From positions 558,001-622,000 of the forward strand of contig CAVTCJ010000013.1 in assembly GCA_963733145.1 (NCBI GenBank): a stretch of DNA of 64,000 nucleotides. The letters are read 5' to 3'. This stretch comes from JAHIKV01 sp963733145. Its GTDB lineage: Bacteria; Planctomycetota; Planctomycetia; Pirellulales; Thermoguttaceae. The notes under the pieces were generated by a model. That model was given only the letters and a program-made list of their open reading frames with translations, was not told the DNA's origin and did not search any database. A program made the position numbers and the translations under genes. Shown in pieces: positions 19,541 to 29,588 of the stretch (its first letter is position 1; every line of letters begins with the position of its first letter).

Positions 19541-21360
19541 CTACCCCACCGCCGTTGCCCGCAGGTCGTCGCCGATGGCCTTGATCCGGTCGGCCTGAGC
19601 GGCCTTGGTCAATTCGAGATCGGCGGCCGAGGGGGGATCGCAAGCGAAGAGATAAATCTTGACTTTCGGCTCCGTGCCCGAGGGACGCACCGCGGCGTAG
19701 TTCCCTTTCGCCTCGAGGTCGAAGAAGACCACGTCTCCCTTCGGTTCGAGTTTCAGGTAATCGCGGACCCCGGCCACGGCCATGCCGCCGAGGCAGCAGG
19801 GGGGGCGGGTGGCGCAAACGGCTCATCAACGCCAGCATGTCCTCCATTCCTTTTTCGCCCGGCATTTTCAGATTGATCTGCCCTTCGGTGAAACAGCCGT
19901 ACTGGCCGAACAACTCGTCGAGCCGCTCGTAGAGCGTTTTGCCTTCCGCTTTCAGCCGGGCGGCCAGTTCGGCCGTCAGCAGCGAGGCGACCGCCCCGTC
20001 CTTGTCGCGGACGTGATCGCCGGCCAGGAATCCGTACGACTCTTCCGTGCCGAAGACGAACCGCTCCGGGCCGCGGGCGTCCATCTCCGCGCCGATCCAC
20101 TTGAAGCCGACGTGCAAATTGCCGGCCGTCTGCACGCCGTAATGCTCGGCTACGCGGCGGGTCAACTCCGTCGTAACCAGCGTCTTGACGACGTAATGGT
20201 CCGGCGTGAGCGTGCCGGCCGTGCGGCGGGCATCGAGCAGGAAATCGGCCAACAACGCGCCGAGCTGATTGCCGGTCAGCGTGACCCACTCGGCGTTCGG
20301 CTCGAGCGACTTCCGCACGGCGCAGCCCAGCCGGTCGCAATCCGGATCGGTGGCCAGGATCAACTCCGCGCCGCTGTGCCGGGCGTACTCGATCATGGCG
20401 TCGAAGACGGCCGGATTTTCCGGGTTGGCCACGTGGTTCGGCACGTTGGGGAAATCGCCGTCGGGTGCGGCGTGGGGCGGGAAGATTTCCACCTTCTTGA
20501 AGCCCGCCTCCAGCAGCACGGGCACCACGGCCGACGCGCCCACGCCGTGCAGCGGCGAGTAGAGAATACTCAGATCTGCGCGGGCCGGGCGCGCTCTGCC
20601 TCAACACCGCCCGGATGAAAGCGGCGTCCACCTCGTCCTGGCAGTAGGCTATCCGGCCGTCGGCCAACGCCTTGGCAAAGGAAGTGCGTTTGACGAACGT
20701 GACGTGCTGCATCCGCCCGATCGAATCGACGTCGTGGGGCGGCACGTACTGCCCGCCGCTGGCGCCGTAGACCTTCACGGCGTTGTCGCTGGGCGGATTG
20801 TGGCTGGCCGTGATGATGATTCCGCAATCGCACTGAAAATGGCGCACGGCGAAGGACAACTCGGGCGTGCTGCGGAAGCCGTCGAGAAAATGGACCCGGA
20901 ATCCGGCCTCGACCATGATTTCCGCGCACAGCTCGGCGAACTGCCGCGAGCGATGCCGCGTATCGTAGGCTATTGCGCAGGAGTGTGGGGCAACCGCCCC
21001 CGGTTGTACTTGGTGGCCCGGCACAGCCGATGGCGGCTGTGCTACACGTCGAGGCTGCGATTTCACATAGTCGGCCAGGCCCTGCGCGGTCTCGCCGATG
21101 GTCCGCTCGTTGATGGCGTTGCAGCCGATCGGATACATCCGTCCGCGGCGTCCGCCGGTGCCGAAGCGGATCGTGGTCCAGAAGGCCTCTTCGAGTTCCG
21201 GCCATTTTTCGGCCGCGAGATGTTCGGCCACTTGGGGGGCATACTCGGCCAGGTATGGCTCTTGCAGCCATTTACGGATGTTTGCCGCGGCCGCGGGCGA
21301 CAGCTTTCCGGCCGACGCGGCGGCGTCCAATCGGGCAAGGGGGGGGCTGTTGGTCTTCAT
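19541..21360 (-). CDS. Phosphoglucomutase/phosphomannomutase family protein, two frameshifts
   Basis: Alpha-D-phosphohexomutase of the long (PGM2-like) type, interconverting hexose-1- and -6-phosphates. The phosphoserine loop IITASHNPPSDN is in the first frame; the metal loop DPDCDRLG and sugar loop GTEESYGF in the second; the phosphate-binding RPSGTEPKVKIY in the third. The first break is near 20583: dropping one C restores SAPGRADLSILYSPLHG. The second is at the seven-base G-run 19799-19805, where one base fewer restores the frame into LGGMAVAGVRDYLK. About 600 residues in all. An inserted repeat adds AQPPSAVPGHQVQPGAVAP between YVKSQPRR and the HS-CAIAYDT block. It links glycogen and trehalose pathways to glycolysis. 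Confidence 0.82.
20983..21057. repeat. Repeat inserted in frame inside the phosphohexomutase gene
   Basis: GGCACAGCCGATGGCGGCTGTGC at the right part and CAACCGCCCCCGGTTG at the left. The AGCACAGCCGCC...GGCGGCTGTGC core also occurs at 22562-22626 between genes. It reads through as about 24 extra residues. Confidence 0.75.
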
Positions 21361-21520
21361 GCCGCTAATTGTGACCGGATTTCAAGCGCGAAGAAAGGGG
21401 GGGCGCTTCCACTTAGCTATTACGACACATACAATTAGGGTGTCATCTGAGTTCTCGGCGGTCAGTCACGACTGATTGCCGATAACTACTATCCCTATAT
21501 TCATACACGGAGAATTCATC

Positions 21521-22540
21521 ATGGGTCTGGTCATCCTGCGTTGCGTATTTATTTTAGTGGCGGCCGGGCTGGCAGTGTCGTTCCTGCAATTCGGCGTCCT
21601 GCCGGAAGATTCGCCCCCGTTGGCCTGGAGCGTGTTCTGCGGACTGCTGTTGCTGGCCTTGGGCGTCATCCTAGCCGACGTCTCCGTCCGCCGAAAACGT
21701 CTGGATACGATCACCGCCGTCTATTTCGGCTTGTTGGTCGGACTCTTCCTGACCTACATCATCCGCCTGGCGATTGTCCCCTTCGTTGCCGAAAGGTACC
21801 TGGGGCCGGCACAATCGGTGCTGGGGCTGGTCATCTGCTACGTCTGCATCAGCCTGCTGATGCAAACCCGGAACGATTTCCGCTTCATCATCCCCTACAT
21901 CGAGTTCGCCAAGGAAGTGAAGGGGCTGAAGCCCTGCATCCTCGACACCAGCGTGGTGATCGACGGGCGGATCGCCGACGTGGTGGAAACGCAAGTTTTC
22001 GACGGGCAACTGATTATGCCCAAGTTCGTCATCAGCGAACTGCAGGCGGTGGCCGACAGCGCCGACCGGCTCCGCCGCGGCCGCGGCCGGCGGGGACTCG
22101 ACATCCTCAACCGCCTCCGCACCAACAAGGACATCGAACTGGTGATCCACGACCACGATCTGCCGGAGTATTCCGGCCTGTCGGTGGACCTGAAGCTGGT
22201 GGCGCTGGCCAAGCACCTCCAGGGAAAACTGATCACCAACGACTATAACCTGAACAAGGTCGCCCGGCTGCAGGGCGTCACCGTCATCAACCTCAACGAT
22301 CTGGCCAACTCGCTGAAGCCGGTGTTCCTGCCCGGCGAACACATCGAGGTCCGCGTCGTCAAGGCCGGCGAGGAAGCGGGCCAAGGCGTGGGCTACCTCG
22401 AAGACGGCACAATGGTCGTCATCGAGGGCGGCCGGGAAAAAATCAACCAGAACATCCCCGTCGCCGTCACCAGCGTGCTCCAGACCAGCGCCGGGCGAAT
22501 GGTCTTCGGCAAAGCGGAAAACGCGAAGGCCAGCGGCTAG
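21521..22540 (+). CDS. PIN-TRAM domain membrane protein (YacL-like)
   Basis: The start at 21521 follows GGAGA and gives a 339-residue protein. Four hydrophobic segments (about residues 1-130) precede a PIN nuclease domain with acidic residues in ILDTSVVIDGR, VISEL and ITNDYNLNKVA. A C-terminal TRAM domain (about residues 270-330, EHIEVRVVKAGEEAGQGVGYL) should bind RNA. This matches the YacL family, membrane-anchored and thought to act on RNA. The TAG stop lies within the terminal repeat of the adjoining element. Confidence 0.9.
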   Translation: MGLVILRCVFILVAAGLAVSFLQFGVLPEDSPPLAWSVFCGLLLLALGVILADVSVRRKRLDTITAVYFGLLVGLFLTYIIRLAIVPFVAERYLGPAQSVLGLVICYVCISLLMQTRNDFRFIIPYIEFAKEVKGLKPCILDTSVVIDGRIADVVETQVFDGQLIMPKFVISELQAVADSADRLRRGRGRRGLDILNRLRTNKDIELVIHDHDLPEYSGLSVDLKLVALAKHLQGKLITNDYNLNKVARLQGVTVINLNDLANSLKPVFLPGEHIEVRVVKAGEEAGQGVGYLEDGTMVVIEGGREKINQNIPVAVTSVLQTSAGRMVFGKAENAKASG

Positions 22541-22672
22541 CGCTCTGTCAGTCGTGCTTTGATGTGTAGCACAGCCGCCCTCGGCTGTACGAACCGCCCT
22601 GCACAGTCGAGGGCGGCTGTGCCACATGTGATCATCGCTTCATCTACCAGACCATTCTAGACAGAGCACTAG
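22537..22672. repeat. Family E element whose terminal repeats carry two genes' stop codons
   Basis: The left end CTAGCGCTCTGTC and the right end GACAGAGCACTAG are inverted repeats shared with the 16786 element. Inside is AGCACAGCCGCCCTCGGCTGT with its partner. The CTAG at the left gives the TAG of the PIN-TRAM gene (22538-22540). The CTAG at the right gives, on the minus strand, the TAG of the response regulator (22669-22671). Confidence 0.88.
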
Positions 22673-23271
22673 TGCGTCATCGCCATCTGCACCAGTTCCG
22701 CCAGCGAGTTGGCGCCCATTTTCTTCATCAGCTTCGCGCGGCGGTCCTCGATGGTCCGCGTGCTCAGTCCGAGTTCGGCGGCGATCTCCTTGTTCAGCTT
22801 GCCTTCGAGAATCAAGTTGAGCACTTCGCGTTCGCCGGGGGTGAGCTTTTCGAGCCGCCGTTGGGCGTGCTGCCGCCGGGCACGACGGCGGTGCTGTTGC
22901 AGGTCCACGTCCAGGGCCTTGCGGATGCTGTCCCAAAGCTCTTGTTCCTGGACCGGTTTTTCGAGGAAATTGACCGCCCCCATCTGCATGGCCTCGACGG
23001 CCATGGAGACATTGCCGTGGCCGGTGACAAAGACCACCGGGATAGTGATCTTTTCGTGGATCAGCTTGCGCTGCAACTCGAGTCCGCTCATGCCCGGCAT
23101 GGCCACGTCGAGCACCAGGCAGCCATGTTGTGGGGGGTGATAGGCCGCGAGGAACTCGGCCGCCGAAGCGAATGCCTCGACGCGAGGAAATACGACTTTC
23201 ACGGTCGCCGTCAATGCCCTCAGCGCGGCCGAATCGTCGTCAACCAGGAAAACCGTAGCTTCGTCGTTCAA
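22669..23271 (-). CDS. FixJ/NarL-like response regulator
   Basis: A receiver domain (about residues 5-120) has the acidic pocket DDD at 10-12, the phospho-acceptor in LVLDVAMPG, and the Lys in FLEKPV. A LuxR-type HTH follows (LTPGEREVLNLILEGKLNKE ... GLSTRTIEDRRAKLMKKMG), making a FixJ-type transcription regulator of 200 residues. The best start is TTG at 23271; no ATG gives a full receiver domain. No sensor kinase is nearby, so it is an orphan. The upstream 420 bp carry its promoter and that of the divergent decarboxylase gene. Confidence 0.9.
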   Translation of the reverse strand: MNDEATVFLVDDDSAALRALTATVKVVFPRVEAFASAAEFLAAYHPPQHGCLVLDVAMPGMSGLELQRKLIHEKITIPVVFVTGHGNVSMAVEAMQMGAVNFLEKPVQEQELWDSIRKALDVDLQQHRRRARRQHAQRRLEKLTPGEREVLNLILEGKLNKEIAAELGLSTRTIEDRRAKLMKKMGANSLAELVQMAMTH

Positions 23272-23562
23272 AGGACACCACTACCTGATAAGCTGGATGG
23301 TTGCTTCCTGCTCCATCGGGTTTCGGTTTACCACAATATAAGTCTACGTTGCAACGGCTATAACACGTTCAGCTACGTGGTTTACCACATCACTTCTCGA
23401 AAGACCGCGTATGCTTAACCGGATATCTCCTCGTTTCCGGCACAATCCGTCCCTACCGATAATGTGGATTATCCCTTTCAATAGTTTACTGCATCCGGCT
23501 TCCGCCGCCAAAAATTATTGCTATTGTATGCTTCTAAGGAGTTTCTGTTGCGGAAAGGCTTT

Positions 23563-23627
23563 TGTCGCCTTTCGCTCCGCGAAAGTTGCGGGCAGTCCAC
23601 GCTACTTTCGCGGAGCGAAAGGCGACA
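23563..23627. repeat. Perfect 24-bp inverted repeat
   Basis: TGTCGCCTTTCGCTCCGCGA (23563 onward) and TCGCGGAGCGAAAGGCGACA (to 23627) are exact complements, 24 bp per arm with a 17-nt loop. The 23272-23691 spacer holds nothing else I can name. Confidence 0.92.
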
Positions 23628-23691
23628 ATCCGGCCTAATCGCCCTTTCCACAGCAACTAATGTGGAACACAACAATCCGAGGACCAAACAG

Positions 23692-24666
23692 GTGTTTTCC
23701 AGCAAACGAATCTTAGTGACCGGGGGGGCCGGATTTCTCGGCTCCCACCTCTGCGAACGGCTGGTCGAGCGCCGCCACGACGTGATCTGCCTGGACAACT
23801 TCTTCACCAGCCAGAAGTCGAACATCGCCCACCTGCTCGACCGCCCCAACTTCGAGTTGATCCGCCACGACGTGACCTTGCCGATCTTCCTGGAGGTCGA
23901 TGAAATCTACAACCTGGCGTGTCCCGCCGCGCCCGGCCACTACCAGTACAACCCCATCAAGACGATGAAGACCTCCGTGATGGGGGCGATCAACATGCTC
24001 GGCACGGCCAAGCGCTGCCGGGCCAAAATCCTGCAGGCCTCGACCAGCGAAATCTACGGCGACCCGGAAGTCCATCCCCAGCCCGAATCGTATCGAGGCG
24101 TGGTCAATCCGATCGGACCCCGGGCCTGCTACGACGAGGGAAAACGCGCGGCCGAAACTCTCTTCATGGACTATCACCGCCAGAACCGGATCAACATCCG
24201 CATCGTGCGGATCTTCAACACCTACGGCCCGCGTATGCACCCTTTCGACGGCCGCGTGGTGTCGAACTTCATTCGCCAGGCGCTGGCCGGCGAGGACATC
24301 ACGATCTTCGGCGACGGCTCGCAGACCCGCTCCTTCTGCTACCGCGACGAACTGATCGAAGGCATGATCCGCATGATGGACGGGCCGGACGATTTCAGCG
24401 GGCCGGTGAACCTCGGCAATCCCGAGGAGTTCACCATCCGCCAGTTGGCCGAGCTCGTGCTGGAACTGACCGGCTCGCGGTCGAAGCTGATCGAGCAGCC
24501 GTTGCCGGTCGACGATCCGACGCAGCGCCGGCCGGACATCGCGCTGGCCGAGCGGCGTCTCGGCTGGCGGCCCGTCGTGACGCTCCGCGAAGGATTGCAG
24601 AAAACCATCGAGTGGTTCCGCTCGATCGACCTCAGCCACTATCGCCCGCCGACGCCGAATTATTAG
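23692..24666 (+). CDS. UDP-glucuronate decarboxylase (UDP-xylose synthase) family SDR
   Basis: Extended SDR with the NAD loop ILVTGGAGFLGSHLCERL right at the N-terminus, a UXS-type LDNFFTSQKSNI, and the catalytic YDEGK in GPRACYDEGKRAAETL. The tail RIFNTYGPRMHPFDGRVVSN is typical of UDP-glucuronate decarboxylase, which makes UDP-xylose for surface glycans. I chose GTG at 23692 because GAGG lies eight bases upstream and the NAD motif starts nine residues in. The earlier in-frame ATG would translate the palindrome at 23563. Product: 324 residues. Confidence 0.9.
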   Translation: MFSSKRILVTGGAGFLGSHLCERLVERRHDVICLDNFFTSQKSNIAHLLDRPNFELIRHDVTLPIFLEVDEIYNLACPAAPGHYQYNPIKTMKTSVMGAINMLGTAKRCRAKILQASTSEIYGDPEVHPQPESYRGVVNPIGPRACYDEGKRAAETLFMDYHRQNRINIRIVRIFNTYGPRMHPFDGRVVSNFIRQALAGEDITIFGDGSQTRSFCYRDELIEGMIRMMDGPDDFSGPVNLGNPEEFTIRQLAELVLELTGSRSKLIEQPLPVDDPTQRRPDIALAERRLGWRPVVTLREGLQKTIEWFRSIDLSHYRPPTPNY

Positions 24667-24686
24667 CGGACGTCGGGGCCTTACGC

Positions 24687-24943
24687 CTTGTTCCCACGCT
24701 CCGCGTGGGAACACATTTCCCGGACGCTCTGCGTCCGTGATTTTTTATTGTAGGAAGCGACTCCTGTCGTCGGTTGTGTGGCGAAACAGCGCAAAATCGG
24801 CGACAGGAGTCGCCTCCTACAGTGGTGTCTGGCAAATATTCACAACCTCTCCGCGTCCGTGCGGCCCGGTGATTGCGGATTTCCCCGCGCGGACGCGGAG
24901 CGTCCGAACAATCCGTTCCCATGCGGAGCATGGGAACGAGGAG
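24687..24943. repeat. Nested repeats 3' of the decarboxylase gene
   Basis: The outer palindromes are TTGTTCCCACGCTCCGCGTG (24687) and CCATGCGGAGCATGGGAACG (to about 24943), the same family as 15525-15663. The inner element is 24749-24821, with arms TGTAGGAAGCGACTCCTGTCG and CGACAGGAGTCGCCTCCTACA. From 24944 to 25164 I see no gene. Confidence 0.8.
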
Positions 24944-25164
24944 GTAGCGGTCTTTTCTCCCGCCGCTCCGCCATAGAGTTTGCCGATTGCGCCGATTGTG
25001 CCGGCCGCTTGGGGCCGTTGCGCCGTTGGTAGCGGTTTTTCGCGGGAAATCGGCTCAAGAAATCGCTCGGCAGGCATTTCCGTCTCTTGGAAAATCGGCC
25101 GCCTCTGAGTACACTCAATTCTGAGGGGCGACAACCAACGACTCGATCTACTCCGGTGACATAC

Positions 25165-25734
25165 ATGCCCAGCGCGCGCCATCCACAACCCGACGAGGTC
25201 GAGCAACTGCTCCGCAACGCCGAACTCCGCGACGAGCTGGAGCGCTACTTCGACGAGTCGATCAGCCGGGTGAACGTGCAGCAGTTCACGCTGGCCGCGG
25301 AAAACGAATTTCTGGCCGCCATGCTGGCCTGGGAGCAGGCCCCGGTGCTGCCGATCTACCGCTGGTTCGAGCCCGAGTTGCGTCCGCCCCGGCCGGAATC
25401 GCTGGACGGCGAGAGCCTGCACAAAATTCTCTGGGACGTGGTCCGCAAGCTCTATCGGATGCGGATCGTGCTGGACTTCACCGACCACCTGGACGACCGC
25501 GAGTTGTACCGGCTGATCTTCCGCGACATTCTCCCCGCGCGGGAAAAAAAACTCGACTGGCCGAAGAACTATCTGCACTGGGACTGCACGGGCGCCAACC
25601 GCGACCCGGAGGTCTGGCTCCGCTATTACGCCACCGAGGAGGAGCGCGAGGACTGGGCCGCGATGTACGACCAGCCCCTGCCCCCGGCGCTGCCGCTGCC
25701 CTATCCCCGCGACCTGCCGGGCGAACCGGGGTGA
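25165..25734 (+). CDS. Conserved hypothetical protein
   Basis: The product is 189 residues, soluble and acidic, from ATG 25165 (MPSARHPQPDEVEQLLRN); an upstream in-frame ATG would run through low-information sequence. No domain is recognised. Visible features are a Glu/Arg-rich helical N-terminus, PVLPIYRWFEPELRPP, and a C-terminal half rich in Trp and Tyr (YLHWDCTGANRDPEVWLRYY). Codon use is like neighbouring real genes. It stands alone between repeats. Function is unknown. Confidence 0.65.
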   Translation: MPSARHPQPDEVEQLLRNAELRDELERYFDESISRVNVQQFTLAAENEFLAAMLAWEQAPVLPIYRWFEPELRPPRPESLDGESLHKILWDVVRKLYRMRIVLDFTDHLDDRELYRLIFRDILPAREKKLDWPKNYLHWDCTGANRDPEVWLRYYATEEEREDWAAMYDQPLPPALPLPYPRDLPGEPG

Positions 25735-25865
25735 ATGTTCGTTGTGCATCTCAGCCGGTGTTCGCACATCTATAATGTTGACTTGTCGGCCATAGCCTGA
25801 TAGACTTTTTTTAGTGGCGGAGTGACGTTATCACCGTTCTTCTCCCATGTTCAGGGAAAACGTCA

Positions 25866-26093
25866 ATGAAGACGATCAATGTGGACCGATTGCCGGAGCC
25901 GGTTGCCCGCGCCATGCAAACCGTGGTGGAGACGTTGCGGGAACAATTCCACGTTGAAGACAAGGACCATGTCGATCCGGTCAAATTGAAGGCCGCGATA
26001 CTTGCCCGACGCCGGGCGTCTCGCGCCCTCAACCGCGAGTGGGAGAGCGCCGACCGGGAAACGTGGCCCACCGATCCCAACAGCCGAGGCTGA
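25866..26093 (+). CDS. Small protein, possible antitoxin
   Basis: The product is 75 residues: MKTINVDRLPEPVARAMQTV, then a charged helical tail rich in Arg. The size, the proline-led N-terminal pattern and the position six bases ahead of a MazF-like fragment suggest an antitoxin. The family is not certain. Confidence 0.5.
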   Translation: MKTINVDRLPEPVARAMQTVVETLREQFHVEDKDHVDPVKLKAAILARRRASRALNREWESADRETWPTDPNSRG

Positions 26094-26099
26094 TCTGCC

Positions 26100-26210
26100 A
26101 TGCCTCGCACTCCCCTCCCCAGCCGCGGCGACATTTGGTTTGTTTTGCTCAATGCGGAGCGGCCGCATTCGGTTTGGCCTTCGGCGTTTGTGCAGGGGTA
26201 CTTTCCGTAG
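26100..26210 (+). pseudogene. N-terminal fragment of a MazF/PemK-type toxin gene
   Basis: The ATG at 26100 reads MPRTPLPSRGDIWFVLLNAE, where RGDIWFVxLN is the opening strand of MazF-family endoribonucleases. The frame stops at 26210 after 36 residues; the rest of the usual about 110 residues is absent. It follows the small antitoxin-like gene directly. Confidence 0.5.
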
Positions 26211-26299
26211 GTTTGCTCGAATGCAAGGGGATCGGATCGACGAATGACATATTTAACGGCTCCTTGGGTCGAGGGGCCGGCCGGTTTCTCCGCGGCGGC

Positions 26300-26974
26300 T
26301 CAGCGTCCGAATGTTTCTCGGCAATTGCGCGGATCTGGGCTGAGCAACTCGGCGATTTTTCGATGATTGCGATACGTCTGGCTGATAATCAATATCTTGG
26401 CCTTGCCCAAGCTGGCGCCGATGATGGACGCGGGACCACCAACTTCATCCCATGTCGTTGGGGCAACAGTCCAGCGGATCGCGTCGGTGAGCGTATCATA
26501 GTCGTCCCATAGAATTCCCTTATCGTCGCGGCAAACAACCAGATCGGAAACGTCAAGCACCTTGACAAACAGCAGATAGTCCTCCTCTTCCGGCGTGGTG
26601 ATCAATAGCGCACCATCCCTAACCGTCCACGTCAGCCCCAACGGGGATAATAGTTCGTGCAAGCCGAGGCGAAGAGACGGGGCATGGATGTCGATTGTAA
26701 CTGGCGTGTCTGCGCCAATTTTGACGTCGTTTAATGCATGCTGATCCAATGCAATGTGGATCTTGCAGCGATTCTCCAGCAGCTTGACGACCTCGCGCAA
26801 CGGCGTTTTGTCGAACTTCGCCTCGAACGGCGAATCCAGGGCCTTTTCGACGGCGGCCGTGGCGGGGCGGGGGGGTTTCCCCTGGTCGGTCGGCTTATCG
26901 GCCGCGGCAAGGTTCGAGACGGTCAGCAGCAACAAAGCCAATCCCAACGCGGCGGCGGCATTGATGCGAGACAT
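26300..26974 (-). CDS. Secreted hypothetical protein
   Basis: Starts at ATG 26974 after GAGGAGG. A signal peptide (MSRINAAAALGLALLLLTVS) is followed by a region with PFEAKFDKTPLREVVKLLENRCK and VKIGADTPVTIDIHAPSLRL. That pattern resembles the short secretin/TonB N-terminal-like (STN) repeats seen in planctomycete secreted proteins. The product is 224 residues. Its role is not identifiable; the domain suggests a periplasmic or surface interaction module. Confidence 0.68.
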   Translation of the reverse strand: MSRINAAAALGLALLLLTVSNLAAADKPTDQGKPPRPATAAVEKALDSPFEAKFDKTPLREVVKLLENRCKIHIALDQHALNDVKIGADTPVTIDIHAPSLRLGLHELLSPLGLTWTVRDGALLITTPEEEDYLLFVKVLDVSDLVVCRDDKGILWDDYDTLTDAIRWTVAPTTWDEVGGPASIIGASLGKAKILIISQTYRNHRKIAELLSPDPRNCRETFGR

Positions 26975-27007
26975 GGCAATCCTCCTCGGATGTTGTTGTG
27001 GAGATCG

Positions 27008-27089
27008 TAGGGTGGGACAAGCTTTACGCGGTCCCACCATGTTTTTCGCCGTTGTTGGTGGGACCGCGCGTAAAGCTTGTCCCACCCTA
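27008..27089. repeat. Family A inverted repeat
   Basis: TAGGGTGGGACAAGCTTTACG at the left and CGTAAAGCTTGTCCCACCCTA at the right. It lies between two divergent secreted-protein genes. Confidence 0.88.
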
Positions 27090-27303
27090 CGCGACTGCGG
27101 CGTCCCGAAACCGCCGGCGAGGATTCAGCCGGCATTATACCACCCGGGGCCGAAAAAAGCACCCTGACGCCGGCTTGTCTACCCCCCGGCGGCATTGTAG
27201 AATGTGGCATCAGCGGGTCTATCTGTACGCTATGTTTATAAACCTGACCGCTTATTTTCTGCCGGGGCACGCCGCGGCAAACATCCAGATCAAGGAGATA
27301 CCC

Positions 27304-29497
27304 ATGATCGCGCTTCGCCGGTTGTTCGGATTGTGTGGATTGTCGGTGCTTTCGCTGGCCTTAGTATCGGCGGGCTGGCTTCAGCCGCGGGCGGCCGCCG
27401 CGGCGGACTTGGACCAGCTCGACACGTCGTTGAAGCTGGTGCCCGCGGACGCCGCCTTCTATTCGAGCATGATGCGGAACCGCGAGCAGTACGAGGCCGT
27501 GGTGGGCAGCAACGCCTGGGCGAAGATCAAGGAAATGCCCGCCGTACAGATGGGGCTGATGTTCTACAACATGCAGTTATCCAATCCGGAAAGCGGCCCG
27601 GCGAAACTCGCCGAGATGATGGAGAACCCGGAGACCCGCAAAATCATCGACATGGCCGTCGACATGGCCTCGGACGAGATATTCGTCTACGGCGACCAGA
27701 GCTTCGCCGATTTCCTGCAACTCTTTCAGGACGTCAACTCCGCCCAGACTTATGGATCGCTCTCGGCGCTGTCGGCCGGGGAGCCCCGCAATGCCCAAAA
27801 ACAGCAGGCCGGCGCGATCATCTCCACGCTGGTCAAGAACATCGACCTGATCGGCGTCCCGAACCTGATCGTCGGCTTCCGCGTCAAGAACTCCGAGTCT
27901 GGCCAAAGAGCAACTCATCAAGCTGGAAACGATCGGCAACATCATGCTGGAAACGCGGCCGGAGACCCAGGGCCGTTTCAAGAAGACCAAGGTCGGCGAT
28001 TACGAGTACCTCGTGCTGGAACTGGACGGCCGTCTGATCCCCTGGGATGAAGTCCCCCTGGACACCGTCAGAAACCTGGAAGCCAAGGAAGGCGACGTGG
28101 ACAAGCTCGTCGAGCGGCTGAAGAAGTCGAAGCTGGTCGTGGCCATTGGACTCCGCGGCGAGTACCTGCTGCTCTCGATCGGGTCGTCGCTCGATTGCCT
28201 GAAAAAGCTGGGGACCGGCCCGCGGCTGATCGACCGCGACGAGTTCAAGCCGCTGGCGAAGTTCGCCGACCGCCGGCTGACCTCGATCGGCTATCTGAGC
28301 AAGGCGATGAACCAGCGTCTGAACAACCAGAAACGGCAGATCGACGACGCCCTGAAGGCCGTGGAGACGCTGCTGCCGAAGGCCCCGCTGAATGAAGAGC
28401 AACAGCAGCGCATCCGTCAGGACGCCAAGCGGATGGCCGCGGACGTCAAGGCGTTTGTGCCCGAGGTGGGAGCAATCACCCAGTTCAGCTTCCTCGCCGA
28501 CGGCGGCGTGGAGAGCTATCGTTACGCCTGGGGCGACTTCGGCGGCCTGGACGGGACCAAGCAATTGAGCCTGCTCCAGCACGTCGGCGGCAACCCGCTG
28601 CTGGGCGTCGTGCTCCGCCAGCGGGTCAGCCCGGCGAATTACGACCTGCTCTCGAAATGGGCCAAGACGGCCTACGGTTACTTCGAGGAGTACGGCCTGC
28701 CGAAGATGCAGGAAAACGAGCGTGAGAAGCTGGAAAAGTTCCTGAAAGAGGCCCTGCCGATCGTGGAGCGGCTGGACAAGACCAACCGCGAGATGCTCAT
28801 TCCCGCGCTGGCCGACGGCCAGTTGGCCTTCACGATCGACGGCAAGATGCGGAGCAAGCAATATTGCCAAAATATGCCGGAGTCCGAGAAGCCGCTGCCG
28901 ATGCTCGAGCCGGCGCTGGTCCTCGGACTGAGCGACGCCAACCTGTTCCGCGCCGCCCTGCGCGACTATTGGGACGAGTTGGGCGACCTGGTCGAGGCCC
29001 TGCGGAACGTCGAGGGGTCAAAAATCCCCGAGAATTTCCAGCTTCCCGAGCCGGAAGTGACCGAAGGCTCCGAGGGGAGCCTCTACAGCATTCCGCTGCC
29101 CGAGGAATGGGGCCTGGACCAGCAGATCGTGCCCAACCTGGGCGTCTCGAAGGACGCGGCGGTCTTCTCGTTCTCGCACGCACAGACCGCCCGGCTGTTG
29201 AAGGCCACGCCGCTGTCGGTCGGCGGCGTGCTCGCCAAGAGCGATCGTCCGCTGGCGGTGGCCGGCTGGTTTGATTGGGCGGGCCTGGTCGACGCGGCCG
29301 CGCCGTGGATCGACTATGCCATGGAAAAGGCCCCCGCCATGCAAAACGTCGAGGAAAGCCAGCGGCAAATGATCACCGATCAGGTCCACACGATGCTCGA
29401 CGTCCTCAAGGTGCTGCGGACCATCAGCAACGAGTCGTTCTTCGAGAACGGCGCGCTGGTCAGCCACACCCTGGTGGAACTCCGCGACGTGAAATAG
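27304..29497 (+). CDS. Large secreted protein of unknown function, frameshifted
   Basis: ATG 27304 after AAGGAG gives a signal peptide (LFGLCGLSVLSLALVSAGWL) and a mature start ADLDQLDTSLKLVPADAAFY. The first frame runs to about residue 200 (VGFRVKNSE); the second resumes with LAKEQLIKLETIGNIMLETR and continues to 29497, about 730 residues in total. The break is at 27898, with one base too many or two missing. Long helical stretches dominate, and no catalytic motif is visible. I recall proteins of this form only from planctomycetes, where they are uncharacterised. Confidence 0.68.
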
Positions 29498-29588
29498 CGG
29501 CTGGTGGCTAGTGGCTGGCGGCTGGTGGGAAAAACGTCGTTGGGGCGGCAGTTGCACTGCCGCCCCGGCGGCGGCTGCCTGCAAACGC

